Below, piece by piece: positions 25,304 to 34,403 of a stretch of 64,000 nt of DNA. Position numbers and translations under genes: made by a program. Below the pieces are notes generated by a model. That model saw nothing but the letters and a program-made list of their open reading frames with translations, had not been told where the DNA came from and did no database searches. The stretch is from Desulfococcus multivorans (GTDB lineage Bacteria > Desulfobacterota > Desulfobacteria > Desulfobacterales > Desulfococcaceae), in contig NZ_CP015381.1 of the NCBI RefSeq assembly GCF_001854245.1, positions 1,833,001-1,897,000 of the forward strand, given 5' to 3'. Position 1 is the stretch's first letter. The number at the start of each line of letters is the position of its first letter.

Positions 25304-25387
25304 ATCCCCTCTGGACGATGGGCCACCGAAAATGCCCGGTTTCCATTGCCGGACTTCAGCCCGTCCGTGGGAAAAGCGAGGTATGTC

Positions 25388-26452
25388 ATGACGTCAGAGA
25401 TCGAGTTGCGACAGTTCGGCCGCCAGATCTGCCGGGTGGCGGCGGGAGAGTGTCTGAGCCGTGAAGAGACGCGGGAGATTTACCGCCAGATTATCCTGAA
25501 CGAACAGCCGGAGCTCCAGCAGGGGGCGTTCCTGATGGCCCATATTGCACGGGGACCCACCATCGAGGAGCTTTCCGGCGCCTGGGATGCCCTGGACCGA
25601 TACGATACTGCAAAGATCGAGGTGTCCGTGGACGGCCCGATAGTGGACATCGTGGGCACCGGCTCCGATGCCGTCAAAACCGTCAACTGCTCCACGCCTG
25701 CGGCCGTCATCGCCGCCGGATGCGGCCTGGCCGTCGCCAAGAAGGGTGCACGTCTGGTCACGGGGGTTTCCGGCGCGTCGGACATTCTGGAGATCCTGGG
25801 GATCGACCTCAACACACCCCTCATGAAAGCACAACAGTGCCTCGAACGCCACGGCATCTGCTATCTGTCGGGGGAGGCCTTCCTCAAATCGGGCTGGGCC
25901 CGGCTGATCCGCTCCATGAGGTTTACCTCCGTCTTTAACATCATCGGTCCCCTGACGCGGCCTTGCGGACAGACCCGTGCTATCGTCATCGGCGCTTACA
26001 GCCCGGCCGTCTGTGATCAGTTGATCGCCGTACTTCGGGAAATCGGCATGCAAAGCGCCCTGGCACCCTTCGGCATGGCCGAGGGCAACTCCAGGGAGCG
26101 GGGGATGGACGAGTTCTCCCTGAGCGGCGCCACCCGCGTCGTGGAGCTCAAAAACGGCGCTGTCGAGGTATACGAGGTCACGCCGGAGGACTTCGGTCTC
26201 CGCCAGGTTCCCATATCGGCCATTGCCAGCAGCCGGACCGCCTACGAAAACGCCCGGCGAATCCAAGCGGTCCTCCAGGGAGCGTATGATACGCCCGAAG
26301 CCGATTTCTTCTGCATGAACGCCGCCGCCGCCCTCTATATTGCCGGGGCGGCCGAGAGCTACCGCCAGGGAACGGAGATGGCCAGGCAGGCCCTTGCCGA
26401 GGGAAAGGCCCGTGACAAGATGGAACGGCTGATCGCATACCAGCAGGGATAG
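25388..26452 (+). CDS. anthranilate phosphoribosyltransferase-like protein (TrpD2/YbiB group)
   Basis: 354 residues. The PRPP-binding loop DIVGTGSDAVKT (near 79) corresponds to GTGGDG in TrpD. It is followed by NCSTPAAVIAAG, AKKGARLVTGVSGASDILE, FNIIGPLTRP (near 180) and MDEFSLSG (near 238), all TrpD landmarks. Substitutions in the glycine loop (GS for GG) and lack of other trp genes suggest a TrpD2-type protein rather than a tryptophan enzyme; E. coli YbiB of that group binds nucleic acid. A phosphoribosyl transfer to another acceptor is also possible. It sits between a dehydrogenase and a Na/Pi cotransporter on the same strand. Confidence 0.75.
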   Translation: MTSEIELRQFGRQICRVAAGECLSREETREIYRQIILNEQPELQQGAFLMAHIARGPTIEELSGAWDALDRYDTAKIEVSVDGPIVDIVGTGSDAVKTVNCSTPAAVIAAGCGLAVAKKGARLVTGVSGASDILEILGIDLNTPLMKAQQCLERHGICYLSGEAFLKSGWARLIRSMRFTSVFNIIGPLTRPCGQTRAIVIGAYSPAVCDQLIAVLREIGMQSALAPFGMAEGNSRERGMDEFSLSGATRVVELKNGAVEVYEVTPEDFGLRQVPISAIASSRTAYENARRIQAVLQGAYDTPEADFFCMNAAAALYIAGAAESYRQGTEMARQALAEGKARDKMERLIAYQQG

Positions 26453-26570
26453 CAACGAGAGGATTGATTTTGAGTCCCTTTTCGCTTACCCTCTTTTCCG
26501 GCAAGCGGTATCCTTCCGTAAGCGTGAACGGATTCTCCGGTTCATCGGGGGCATTGGGCGCATAGAGGCG

Positions 26571-28298
26571 GTGATGACGACGAATTTGGACGTGTGGAAA
26601 TTGGCGGCGGGCCTGGGGATATTCCTGTTCGGGATACTCCTCATCGAAGAGTCTGTGAGGTCCCTGTCCGGCAGAGCGTTCCGGCGGATTATCCGGATGT
26701 ACACCAACGGCCGACTGCGATCCATCGGGAGCGGCCTTTTGGTGACGGCCCTTTTGCAGAGCAGCTCGGCCGTCTCGCTGATGGTTCTGGCCTTTGTCGG
26801 CGCAGGGGTCATGCGCATGGAGAACGCCATCGGGGTCATCATGGGGTCCAATATCGGGACGACTTTGACGGCGTGGATCGTCGCCACCGTCGGATTTCAG
26901 GTCAGTATCGAGAGTTTCGCCCTCCCGTTTATCGGGATGGGGGCCGTTGGCCTGATTTTTTTCAGGCCTGCAACCCGGCTGTTCTTCGTCAGCCGTCTGG
27001 TCATCGGGTTCGGGTTTCTGTTTCTCGGTCTCGACTACATGAAAGGCAGCGTCGAGAATTTCGCCCAGACCTTCAGCCTGACCCAAATCCCCGACTACGG
27101 GCCGTGGTTCTATCTTCTGGCCGGCGCTATGGCAACGGCCCTCATGCAGGCCAGCGCCGCTGCTGTCGCAATCGTACTTACGGCACTGCACAGCCGGCTG
27201 ATCAGCTTCGACATCGGAGCCGCAATGGTCATCGGCGCCAATATCGGGACGACCATCACCGTTCTTCTGGGCGCGATTGGGGGCGTGCAGGCCAAGAAAC
27301 GGGTGGCGCTGAGCCACCTGGTTTTCAATGCCGTGACCGGGGCGGTGGCCTTTTTCAATCTGCCGGGGCTGATCCGGTTCATCGGGGTACTGGTGGACGT
27401 CGGTGCCGACAGCCTGACGGCGTTGGCCCTTTTTCATACCCTGTTCAATCTGTTGGGGGTCATCATCTTCTTTCCTTTTGTAGGGCTGCTTTCCCGGGCG
27501 CTCATCCGACTGTATCCCGATTACAAGACGATTCTTACCGAATATCTCGACAAGACCCCGGCGGAGGTCACCGATGCCGCCGATGCCGCCCTCAGGAAAG
27601 AGGTCGGCCATCTCCTGCAGGAGTGCCAGCTATACAATCTCCGGCTGCTCCAGATCGACGAAAAACTGGTGTTCGACGAGGACACCCCCTTTGAAAAAAA
27701 CGAGAAGCGGAAGTACACCCTGGATGAGCTCTACGAGAACATCAAGCTGCTCCACGCCGCCATATTCACCTTCTATTCGAAGGTTCAGGCCCAGAAGCTT
27801 CACGAGTCCGAAGCCAAGGAACTGGAACGAGTGATCTACGCCTCGCGCAATATCATGAATTCCATCAAGAATTTCAAGGGCATCCGGTTGAATATGGAAG
27901 AATTCGACGCCTCGGAAAATCCCTATCTCAACGCCCAGTACAAGCTGTTCCGCAAGCGGCTCGTCGAACTCTACCACGGTATGTTCCGCATTCTTTCCAT
28001 GACCGACCGCGAGGAAATGTATCGAAGCCTGTTGAAAATTTATACCCTGATCGAGGAGGCCGACGAGGGATTCATCCGAAACACCCAAAAAGCGGTGGCC
28101 GATCAGAAGATTCACGAGATGGAAATCGCCTCCCTTCTCCTCGTCAATCGACTTTTCACGCAATCCTGTCGGATGCAGCTATACAGCATGAAGGACCTGC
28201 TTCTGACCCAGGACCAGGTCCATGACTTCGACCGGGCCATGGACATGAAAGAGACCATGGATGCTGAAAAGATGAAGCCCCGGGAGACGCTCGCTTGA
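26571..28298 (+). CDS. Na+/phosphate cotransporter with PhoU-like C-terminus
   Basis: 575 residues. The first ~310 form two NptA/PNaS repeats with eight or nine membrane helices. Repeat 1 has LLQSSSAVSLMVLAF (near 63) and GSNIGTTLTAW; repeat 2 has LMQASAAAVAIVL and GANIGTTITVL. The QSSS and NIGTT elements are the sodium/phosphate sites of this family. Residues ~340-560 are helical and soluble, PhoU-like, as in other bacterial Na/Pi proteins. The GTG at 26571 is directly followed by ATG 26574; either may be used. It imports phosphate using the Na+ gradient, with the tail presumably regulatory. Confidence 0.88.
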   Translation: MMTTNLDVWKLAAGLGIFLFGILLIEESVRSLSGRAFRRIIRMYTNGRLRSIGSGLLVTALLQSSSAVSLMVLAFVGAGVMRMENAIGVIMGSNIGTTLTAWIVATVGFQVSIESFALPFIGMGAVGLIFFRPATRLFFVSRLVIGFGFLFLGLDYMKGSVENFAQTFSLTQIPDYGPWFYLLAGAMATALMQASAAAVAIVLTALHSRLISFDIGAAMVIGANIGTTITVLLGAIGGVQAKKRVALSHLVFNAVTGAVAFFNLPGLIRFIGVLVDVGADSLTALALFHTLFNLLGVIIFFPFVGLLSRALIRLYPDYKTILTEYLDKTPAEVTDAADAALRKEVGHLLQECQLYNLRLLQIDEKLVFDEDTPFEKNEKRKYTLDELYENIKLLHAAIFTFYSKVQAQKLHESEAKELERVIYASRNIMNSIKNFKGIRLNMEEFDASENPYLNAQYKLFRKRLVELYHGMFRILSMTDREEMYRSLLKIYTLIEEADEGFIRNTQKAVADQKIHEMEIASLLLVNRLFTQSCRMQLYSMKDLLLTQDQVHDFDRAMDMKETMDAEKMKPRETLA

Positions 28299-28579
28299 GG
28301 TTGCCTCACCATATCGGCATGCCGGGAGGCGGCCTGAAGGGCTGTATAAATGAGGATAATCCATTCTCCCCCATGGCTGCAGCCGTTATTCTTGCGGTGA
28401 TGGTCATGCTTACGGCCGTGGGACCCATCGGGGGTTTCGTCGCGCCGGCGGATAAGACTGTGTTTATTTGCCTGTCGGGGATTTCTGTCTTGAAAAACGC
28501 GTTTCGTTCCAGTAGGTTTCAGGCAGGGAAAAGCGGTATACTCAAATTTGTGACGGACATCGAGTGATGGAGGAATGTC

Positions 28580-28945
28580 ATGAAATGTGAAAAATGCGGG
28601 GCTGAAATGACGCCCGAGGATACCTATGACCATGCCGGCAGCAAACTGTGCGAGGATTGTTACATGGATGTCATGACGGCCCCCAAAGCCTGTGACCCGT
28701 GGGCCGTTTACAGCGCGACGAGAACGGCATCCCAGGATATGCGGCTGACGCCCCTTCAGGAAAAAATACTGAAAACCATCAAGGTGCGCGGCCCTTTGAG
28801 CCAGGCGCAAATCTGCGGCGAACTCGCCATCTCTGAAGCGGAATTTCGTGACAATTTCGTAACGTTGCGACACATGGCGCTGGCAAGGGCCTGCAAAGTA
28901 AACGGGGAGATTCGTTACACGATCTTTGAAGACCCGACGGACTGA
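28580..28945 (+). CDS. zinc-ribbon plus winged-helix small protein
   Basis: 121 residues. The N-terminal CEKCGAEMTPEDTY and LCEDCYMDV form a Cys4 zinc ribbon (C3, C6, C29, C32 approximately). After a linker, LTPLQEKILKTIKVRGPLS and QICGELAISEAEFRDNFVTL form a likely winged helix (about 55-115). This layout suggests a DNA- or RNA-binding regulator, but no target is known. It starts at ATG 28580 with GATGGAGG upstream and is followed 57 bp later by a dehydrogenase gene on the same strand. A DNA-binding role is inferred from the fold pattern only. Confidence 0.7.
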   Translation: MKCEKCGAEMTPEDTYDHAGSKLCEDCYMDVMTAPKACDPWAVYSATRTASQDMRLTPLQEKILKTIKVRGPLSQAQICGELAISEAEFRDNFVTLRHMALARACKVNGEIRYTIFEDPTD

Positions 28946-29002
28946 CGGGGCGGCAGGGCACCGAAAAAAGCGATACGGAACAGGGCTGATGGGAGAAGCG
29001 CC

Positions 29003-30058
29003 ATGATGATGAAAGCAATGCTGCTGGAACAGCTGGTCGATCTCAGGGAAAATCCGGCGCCCCTGAAACCGGCGGAACTGCCGGTTCCCGATCCCGCTGC
29101 CGGAGAGATCCTTATCCGGGTTTCCGCCTGCGGGGTCTGCCATACGGAGTTGGACGAAATCGAGGGCCGCACGCCTCCCCCTGTTCTGCCTGTCGTGTTG
29201 GGGCACCAGGTCGTCGGTCGGGTGGCGGCGATCGGACACGGCGCCGGTCGCTATCGTCCCGGGGACCGGGTCGGCGTGGCCTGGATTCATTCCGCGTGCG
29301 GCACATGCCGGTACTGTCGGTCGGGCCTCGAGAATCTGTGCCGGAATTTCAGGGCCACCGGCAGGGACGTAAACGGTGGCTACGCCGAGTATATGACGGT
29401 GCCCGAGGCATTTGCCTGCCGAATTCCCGAGGATCTTTCAGATATTGCGGCGGCGCCGCTCCTGTGTGCGGGGGCCGTGGGATACCGGTCCCTGATGCTG
29501 GCGGGCCCCGAAAACCTTCGAATTCTGGGGCTGACCGGATTCGGCGCATCAGGCCACATCGTCCTCAAGATGGTCCGGTACCGGTATCCCCACGTGAAGG
29601 TTTTTGTTTTCGCAAGGAGCGAGCGTCAGCGGAGCTTTGCTCTGGAACTTGGGGCGTCATGGGTCGGAGATACGGCGGCTGCGCCTCCGGAGCCTCCAGA
29701 CGCGATCATCGATACCACACCCGCCTGGTTTCCGGTGCTGGAAGCGTTGAAGCATCTCGCCCCCGGTGGGCGTCTCGTTATCAACGCCATTGGAAAAGAA
29801 AAAGGCGATCAGGATCGTCTCTTATCGCTGGACTATCCCACTCATCTCTGGATGGAAAAGGAGATCAAGAGCGTGGCCAACGTGACCCGCAGGGATGTTG
29901 TGGAATCTCTTTCCCTGGCTGCGGAAATGGCGCTTCGGCCCGAGGTGCAGGTATTCCCCCTGGCAGGTGTCAACCAGGCCCTGATGGAGCTCAGAACGAG
30001 GAGAATTCGGGGAGCGAAGGTTCTCCAGATCGATGTGGCGGAGGGATCCGGCTCTTGA
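29003..30058 (+). CDS. zinc-dependent alcohol dehydrogenase (AdhA/YogA type)
   Basis: 351 residues. The catalytic zinc segment is SACGVCHTELDEIEG (Cys near residue 45) with LGHQVVGRV, where Gln replaces the usual Glu next to His. The structural zinc Cys are in ACGTCRYCRSGLENLC (near 98-113). The nucleotide loop is GLTGFGASGHIVLK (near 177). The sequence is of the class III/YogA-like zinc alcohol dehydrogenase subgroup, oxidising alcohols or reducing aldehydes with NAD(P). Start codons MMM at 29003-29011 are ambiguous; GGGAGAAGCGCC lies upstream. It is a distant paralogue of the shorter dehydrogenase at 24347. Confidence 0.88.
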   Translation: MMMKAMLLEQLVDLRENPAPLKPAELPVPDPAAGEILIRVSACGVCHTELDEIEGRTPPPVLPVVLGHQVVGRVAAIGHGAGRYRPGDRVGVAWIHSACGTCRYCRSGLENLCRNFRATGRDVNGGYAEYMTVPEAFACRIPEDLSDIAAAPLLCAGAVGYRSLMLAGPENLRILGLTGFGASGHIVLKMVRYRYPHVKVFVFARSERQRSFALELGASWVGDTAAAPPEPPDAIIDTTPAWFPVLEALKHLAPGGRLVINAIGKEKGDQDRLLSLDYPTHLWMEKEIKSVANVTRRDVVESLSLAAEMALRPEVQVFPLAGVNQALMELRTRRIRGAKVLQIDVAEGSGS

Positions 30059-30176
30059 AGAAATGTTCCGGCGACTGGGATGCCGCGTCGGTCACCGGGT
30101 TCCATGCGGGGAAGACATGCATACGGCATTTGCGGGATTTCGTGAATGCGGAAAAACTGGATAGGAGGTCATTATT

Positions 30177-30734
30177 TTGATTCGACACGACCTGGTGGCG
30201 ACCCATGAAGACAGTCTGCTCTTGATCATCGATTTTCAACAGGCAATGCTCAATGTGATTTCCTCATGGGAAAAGATCGCCCGCGAGGTCATCCGGCTGA
30301 TAGAGATCGCCCAGATTGTCCACGTTCCTGTTCTGCTGACGGAGCAATACCGAAAAGGGCTCGGCGGAACCATTCCGGAAGTCATCCGGAAAATCAAAAC
30401 GCCCATGGTGTTTCAGAAAGAGGCTTTCAGCGCGTGTCTGGAACCGGACTTCCTGTCAACCATTCACGGATTTCATCGTCGCAAGATCGTGGTGGTCGGC
30501 ATGGAAACGCATGTATGCGTTCTTCAGACGTCCCTGGACCTGATAAACGCAGGCTTTCAGGTGCATCTCGCCGCTGATGCCGTGGCCTCCCGAACAACCG
30601 AAAACCGGGATATCGCCGTCAATATATTGCGGCAGGCGGGCGCGGTGATCAGTTCGGCTGAAACCGTTATTTTTCAGTGGGCGCACCGCTCCAATACGGA
30701 CACTTTCCGGAGAATCCTCCCCATCGTCAAATAA
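30177..30734 (+). CDS. isochorismatase-like cysteine hydrolase
   Basis: 185 residues. LLIIDFQQAM near residue 15 (catalytic Asp), a Lys near residue 80 (QKEAFSAC) and VVGMETHVCVLQTSLDL near 110 (nucleophilic Cys) define the family. It resembles the YcaC/hydrolase group 'METHVC' rather than nicotinamidase or true isochorismatase. TTG 30177 is the start, preceded by TAGGAGG (30160-30166). It lies between the dehydrogenase and a TIM-barrel isomerase gene on the same strand. The substrate is unknown. It is the second member of this fold in the window, only distantly similar to the one at 1417. Confidence 0.85.
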   Translation: MIRHDLVATHEDSLLLIIDFQQAMLNVISSWEKIAREVIRLIEIAQIVHVPVLLTEQYRKGLGGTIPEVIRKIKTPMVFQKEAFSACLEPDFLSTIHGFHRRKIVVVGMETHVCVLQTSLDLINAGFQVHLAADAVASRTTENRDIAVNILRQAGAVISSAETVIFQWAHRSNTDTFRRILPIVK

Positions 30735-30801
30735 CGGGCCGCAAAAACGAATACTCGCCCCCAACCCCGTCGAACGTTTCAAGGCGGGCACATGAGAGGT
30801 T

Positions 30802-31605
30802 TTGACAACATCGATGCAATACGGTGCCACTAATTTTCCGGTAAAACCTGTTCTGGAAGAGATAGCCGTCTTCGGTCGTCTCGGGTTCGACTACCTTGAA
30901 CTGGCCATGGATCCCCCTCTGGCCCATCATACCCAGGTGCGTCGGGAGCAGGCCGCTGTTCGCGAGGCCCTTGATCGATATGGCATGGGTATCGTCTGTC
31001 ATCTCCCCACATTCCTGTCCACGGCCGACCTGACCGAAAGCCTTCGCCGCGTTTCGGTGGAGGAGACCACGGCCTCCCTGGCGCTTGCCGCCGAGCTTGG
31101 TGCCGCTAAAGCCGTTCTTCATCCCAGTTATATGAACGGTCTTTCCATCCATGTACCGGAACTCTGGCGGGAACATGCTCTGGACAGCCTGGAGCGCATT
31201 GTAAGCGCGGGAAAGTCCTTCGGCGTTCAGCTTTGCCTTGAAAACCTGTTTCCTAAAATCTCTCCTTTCAGCACGCCGGAAGTTTTCGGCGATGTGTTTG
31301 AACGATTTCCGGAGCTGGCCATGACCCTCGACATCGGCCACGCCCATATCGGCGAAGACGGCATGCCGCGAATTCTGGAATTCATCAAGACATTTGCCGA
31401 CCGTATTCACCATCTGCACATCAGCGACAACAACGGCCGTCGGGATGAACACCTGCCGGTGGGGCAGGGGAGCCTGGACTTCAATGCGACAGCCGAAGCC
31501 TTGAGACGCTCCGGTTACGACGGCACCGTGACGCTTGAAATATTCGATCCGGATCGGACTACCCTGGTGGAGAGTCGAAAAGCCTTGGAACGTCTGTTTT
31601 CTTAA
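30802..31605 (+). CDS. sugar phosphate isomerase/epimerase-like TIM-barrel protein
   Basis: 267 residues of the AP-endonuclease 2/xylose-isomerase-like fold. Metal ligands are suggested by LGFDYLELAMD (Glu near 32), VCHLPTF (His), VLHPSYM (His near 110), LCLENLFPK (Glu near 148), TLDIGHAHIG (Asp-His near 178), IHHLHISDNNG (His near 205) and VTLEIFDP (Glu near 245). It would isomerise a sugar or cleave a metal-bound substrate in the cytoplasm. GAGAGG 5 nt before TTG 30802 favours that start over ATG 30814. The C-terminus is followed immediately by a repeat copy. Confidence 0.82.
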   Translation: MTTSMQYGATNFPVKPVLEEIAVFGRLGFDYLELAMDPPLAHHTQVRREQAAVREALDRYGMGIVCHLPTFLSTADLTESLRRVSVEETTASLALAAELGAAKAVLHPSYMNGLSIHVPELWREHALDSLERIVSAGKSFGVQLCLENLFPKISPFSTPEVFGDVFERFPELAMTLDIGHAHIGEDGMPRILEFIKTFADRIHHLHISDNNGRRDEHLPVGQGSLDFNATAEALRRSGYDGTVTLEIFDPDRTTLVESRKALERLFS

Positions 31606-31610
31606 ATCTT

Positions 31611-31660
31611 CAACTTTCGACTTTCATGATGGTGAGCGGATAGCGGTGTCCGGTTTCTGG
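31611..31660 (+). repeat. dispersed palindromic repeat, copy 3
   Basis: The left arm CAACTTTCGACTTTCATGAT is intact, followed by GGTGAGCGGATAGCGGTGTC. The right arm is lost or unrecognisable. Orientation is opposite to copies at 12175 and 44205. It begins 5 bp after the isomerase stop codon. Confidence 0.7.
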
Positions 31661-31782
31661 AACATTGCTTTTTTAGACTGAGTTTGTTATTATAAAATTT
31701 TTTGAATCGCCGGGGGTCATGCGTATTCGAAATCCCCGCCGATCCCGGCAAGATCTTCAACCCCTTTATCGCTGAAGGCATC

Positions 31783-32847
31783 ATGAGTCGTTTCTGGAGC
31801 AAAACCGTTCGGGAGCTCAAACCCTATGTTCCCGGGGAGCAGCCCAAGGTTCCGAACCTGATCAAATTGAATACCAATGAGAACCCCTACGGACCTTCGC
31901 CCAGGGTTCTGGAGGCCCTCCGGACCGAGGCGGCGGATACGCTGCGCCTCTATCCCGATCCCAATGCCGATAGGCTCAAGGAAGCGGTGGCCGCGTATTA
32001 CGGCGTTCATCCCAACCAGGTGTTTGCGGCCAACGGTTCGGACGAGGCCCTGGCCCACGCTTTCCAGGGCTTGTTGAAGCACGCTGATCCCCTCCTGTTT
32101 CCGGACATCACCTACAGCTTTTATCCGGTCTACTGCGGGCTTTATGGGATCACGTATGAGACCGTTCCCTTGACCGATGATTTCGACATCGATCTCGAGG
32201 ATTATCTGAGACCCAACGGCGGCGTCGTCTTCGCCAACCCCAATGCACCCACGGGGCGGCTTATGCCGCTTTCCGTTATCGAGGCCTTTTTGATTCGGAA
32301 TACTACATCCGTGGTGGTGGTGGACGAGGCCTATATCGATTTCGGCGGAGAAACCGCCGTTCCGTTGGTGGCGCGATATCCCAATCTTCTGGTGATTCAG
32401 ACGCTCTCCAAGTCCCGGTCCCTGGCGGGTCTTCGGGTCGGGTTTGCCGTTGGATCCCCGGAGCTCATCGAAGCTCTGGAAAGGATCAAGAACAGCTTCA
32501 ACTCCTACCCGCTGGACCGTTTTGCCATCGCCGGCGCCGTGGCGGCAATGGAAGATCAGGACCATTTCGACAGGACCCGACAGACCGTGATCCGTACACG
32601 GGAGGCGCTGACGGCGGCCCTCCGGGGTATGGGGTTTACGGTTCTGCCGTCAGCCGCCAACTTTGTTTTCGCCCGCCACCCGAAATGGGATGCCGCAGTC
32701 CTGGCCGGCCGCCTGCGGGAGAAGGGTATCCTGGTGCGACACTTCCAGGGGCATCGCATCGATCAGTTCATCAGGATTTCCATCGGCACCGACGAGGAGA
32801 CTGTTCAACTCTCTCAGGCGTTGATACATATTTTGGAAGATCGGTAG
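31783..32847 (+). CDS. hisC: histidinol-phosphate aminotransferase-like protein
   Basis: 354 residues of the class I/II PLP aminotransferase fold. Visible residues: [13 protein letters not shown] (near 26), [14 protein letters not shown] (near 82), [15 protein letters not shown] (near 150), [12 protein letters not shown] (near 180) and the PLP lysine in [17 protein letters not shown] (near 210). The NPNAPTG and DEAYIDF elements and the length match HisC, which makes histidinol phosphate. No other his genes are in the window, so it could act on a related substrate such as an aromatic amino acid. ATG 31783 fits the family N-terminus best; upstream codons are open but not conserved. The next gene starts 9 bp later. 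Confidence 0.85.
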   Translation: MSRFWSKTVRELKPYVPGEQPKVPNLIKLNTNENPYGPSPRVLEALRTEAADTLRLYPDPNADRLKEAVAAYYGVHPNQVFAANGSDEALAHAFQGLLKHADPLLFPDITYSFYPVYCGLYGITYETVPLTDDFDIDLEDYLRPNGGVVFANPNAPTGRLMPLSVIEAFLIRNTTSVVVVDEAYIDFGGETAVPLVARYPNLLVIQTLSKSRSLAGLRVGFAVGSPELIEALERIKNSFNSYPLDRFAIAGAVAAMEDQDHFDRTRQTVIRTREALTAALRGMGFTVLPSAANFVFARHPKWDAAVLAGRLREKGILVRHFQGHRIDQFIRISIGTDEETVQLSQALIHILEDR

Positions 32848-32856
32848 GAAGGATAC

Positions 32857-33690
32857 ATGCTCAAGATCGGCAGATACAACGAACTCATCGTGGAGAGAAA
32901 GGTCGATTTCGGTCTTTATCTCAACCCTAAAGCGGAAGAGGTTTTACTGCCGTCCAAATACGTTCCGGAAAATGTGAAGGTAGGGGACCGTCTGAGGGTT
33001 TTCGTCTACACCGACTCCGAGGATCGACCGATAGCCACAACCCTGGCGCCCCGTGCGATCGTGGGGGAATTCGCCTTTCTCGAGGCGAGGTCGACGGTGC
33101 CCTTCGGTACCTTCGTGGACTGGGGGCTCGAAAAGGACCTTCTTGTCCCCAGGAGCGAGCAACAGGCGCGAATGAAGGTCGGTCGGAAGTATGTCGTCAA
33201 GGTCTGCCTCGACGCCCGGACGAACCGCGTCTACGGTACTACCCGGATCGCGGCGAACTGTGAGCCGCCGCCCGGAGACCTGGTCCGTGGACAGCGGGTG
33301 CGGATTCTGGTTTACAGCCTTACCCGGATCGGTATCATGGCCGTTGTCGATCAACGCTACACGGGGCTCCTCTACCGAAGTGAAACCTACGAGCCGTTGA
33401 CCATCGGCGACGAGCGCGTCGCCTACATCAATCGGATCCGGGAGAACGGCAAGGTGGACCTTTCCCTGAAACCGCCGGGATATGGTTCAGTGTCCGGATC
33501 GAGCCGGAAGATCATGGATGCCTTGAGACGATCGGGCGGCTTCATCGCCTGTCATGACCGGAGCACCCCCGAGAAGATCGAGAGGCTCTTTGCCATGAGC
33601 AAAAAGGAATTCAAGCGAACCATCGGGGGACTCTACAAAAAAGGCGTCATTGAGATCCGGGATGACGGTATTCGCCTGAAGGATGCCTGA
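32857..33690 (+). CDS. CvfB-like S1 RNA-binding protein
   Basis: 277 residues. It begins MLKIGRYNELIVERKVDFGL, the start of the CvfB/YitL family. S1-like OB segments follow: ARSTVPFGTFVDWGLEKDLL (near 78) and LTRIGIMAVVDQRYTGLLY (near 155). A C-terminal winged helix (about 210-277) contains ALRRSGGFIACHDRSTPEKI and TIGGLYKKGVIEI. Staphylococcal CvfB affects virulence gene expression and binds RNA; a post-transcriptional role is inferred. The ATG lies 9 bp after hisC, with GAAGGATAC upstream, implying cotranscription. Confidence 0.88.
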   Translation: MLKIGRYNELIVERKVDFGLYLNPKAEEVLLPSKYVPENVKVGDRLRVFVYTDSEDRPIATTLAPRAIVGEFAFLEARSTVPFGTFVDWGLEKDLLVPRSEQQARMKVGRKYVVKVCLDARTNRVYGTTRIAANCEPPPGDLVRGQRVRILVYSLTRIGIMAVVDQRYTGLLYRSETYEPLTIGDERVAYINRIRENGKVDLSLKPPGYGSVSGSSRKIMDALRRSGGFIACHDRSTPEKIERLFAMSKKEFKRTIGGLYKKGVIEIRDDGIRLKDA

Positions 33691-33753
33691 GGTTTGCGGC
33701 ACGCCCAGGGAAACCGTCTGGAAATGGACGGTCTGTAAACACATCGACCCGAA

Positions 33754-34149
33754 ATGAAGACAGAGACGACCACTGATATGATGTTGAAAAGCGGCTTTGA
33801 TTTCGGGTTCGATCCTGGGGCCTGCGCCGACTGCGGGGGGCGGTGCTGCAGGGGAGATTCCGGATATATCTGGGTCAACCAACGGGAGATTCAATCCATC
33901 ATTCGCTTTTTGGGCGCCAATCCCATTGATTTCATGGAGGCCTGTATCCGCCGGGTTGACAACAGGCTTTCGATTGGTGAACGGCAGGTCGGGACAGGGT
34001 TCCAATGTGTTTTTCTGGAGATGACACCCAAGGCTCGCTGCCGCATCTATCCGGTCCGGCCGATGCAGTGCCGCACCTTTCCGTTCTGGGACCGTTATCG
34101 GAATCGTCCCCCAAAGGACGAATGCTCCGGTATTCGAGAGCCGGCGTAA
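33754..34149 (+). CDS. YkgJ-family cysteine cluster protein
   Basis: 131 residues with the family's Cys set: GACADCGGRCCRGDSG near 22-37, then FQCVFLE near 88 and RCRIYPVRPMQCRTFPFW near 98-115. These eight or so Cys bind a metal, probably a zinc or iron-sulfur site, in proteins of unknown role. The N-terminus (KTETTTDMMLK) is less conserved. It is small, soluble and cytoplasmic. It follows the CvfB-like gene by 63 bp. Confidence 0.85.
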   Translation: MKTETTTDMMLKSGFDFGFDPGACADCGGRCCRGDSGYIWVNQREIQSIIRFLGANPIDFMEACIRRVDNRLSIGERQVGTGFQCVFLEMTPKARCRIYPVRPMQCRTFPFWDRYRNRPPKDECSGIREPA

Positions 34150-34278
34150 TATCGGCACATTCTTTCTCGGCAGCAAAATGTGCCAATGCGGCAACCACCT
34201 GTATAGAGAACCGGCACTTTCAGATAGATACTGGAAATATCATAACTGGGGGACACGCTTACACCGAGATGTAAAAAA

Positions 34279-34360
34279 TTCAACTGTCGACTTTCGTGTG
34301 GTGACCGGAAAGCGGTGCCGTATCCTCCCGGCACCGGCCTGTGAAAGTCGAACGTTGAGT
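34279..34360 (+). repeat. dispersed palindromic repeat, copy 4
   Basis: An 82-bp, full-length copy: left arm TTCAACTGTCGACTTTCGTG, core GTGACCGGAAAGCGGTGCCG, then a second stem and right arm GTGAAAGTCGAACGTTGAGT. It has the same orientation as the 31611 copy. It lies between ykgJ-like and DUF1523 genes. Confidence 0.8.
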
Positions 34361-34403
34361 AAAAAAACCCGATATTCGCTTCCTCATTGACAAAGGAGTT
34401 GCC

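Noticed and set aside
28295-28567. 90-codon frame between the Na/Pi transporter and zinc-ribbon genes
   Set aside because: TTG start without a ribosome-binding site, one weak hydrophobic stretch, no family; not supported as a gene.
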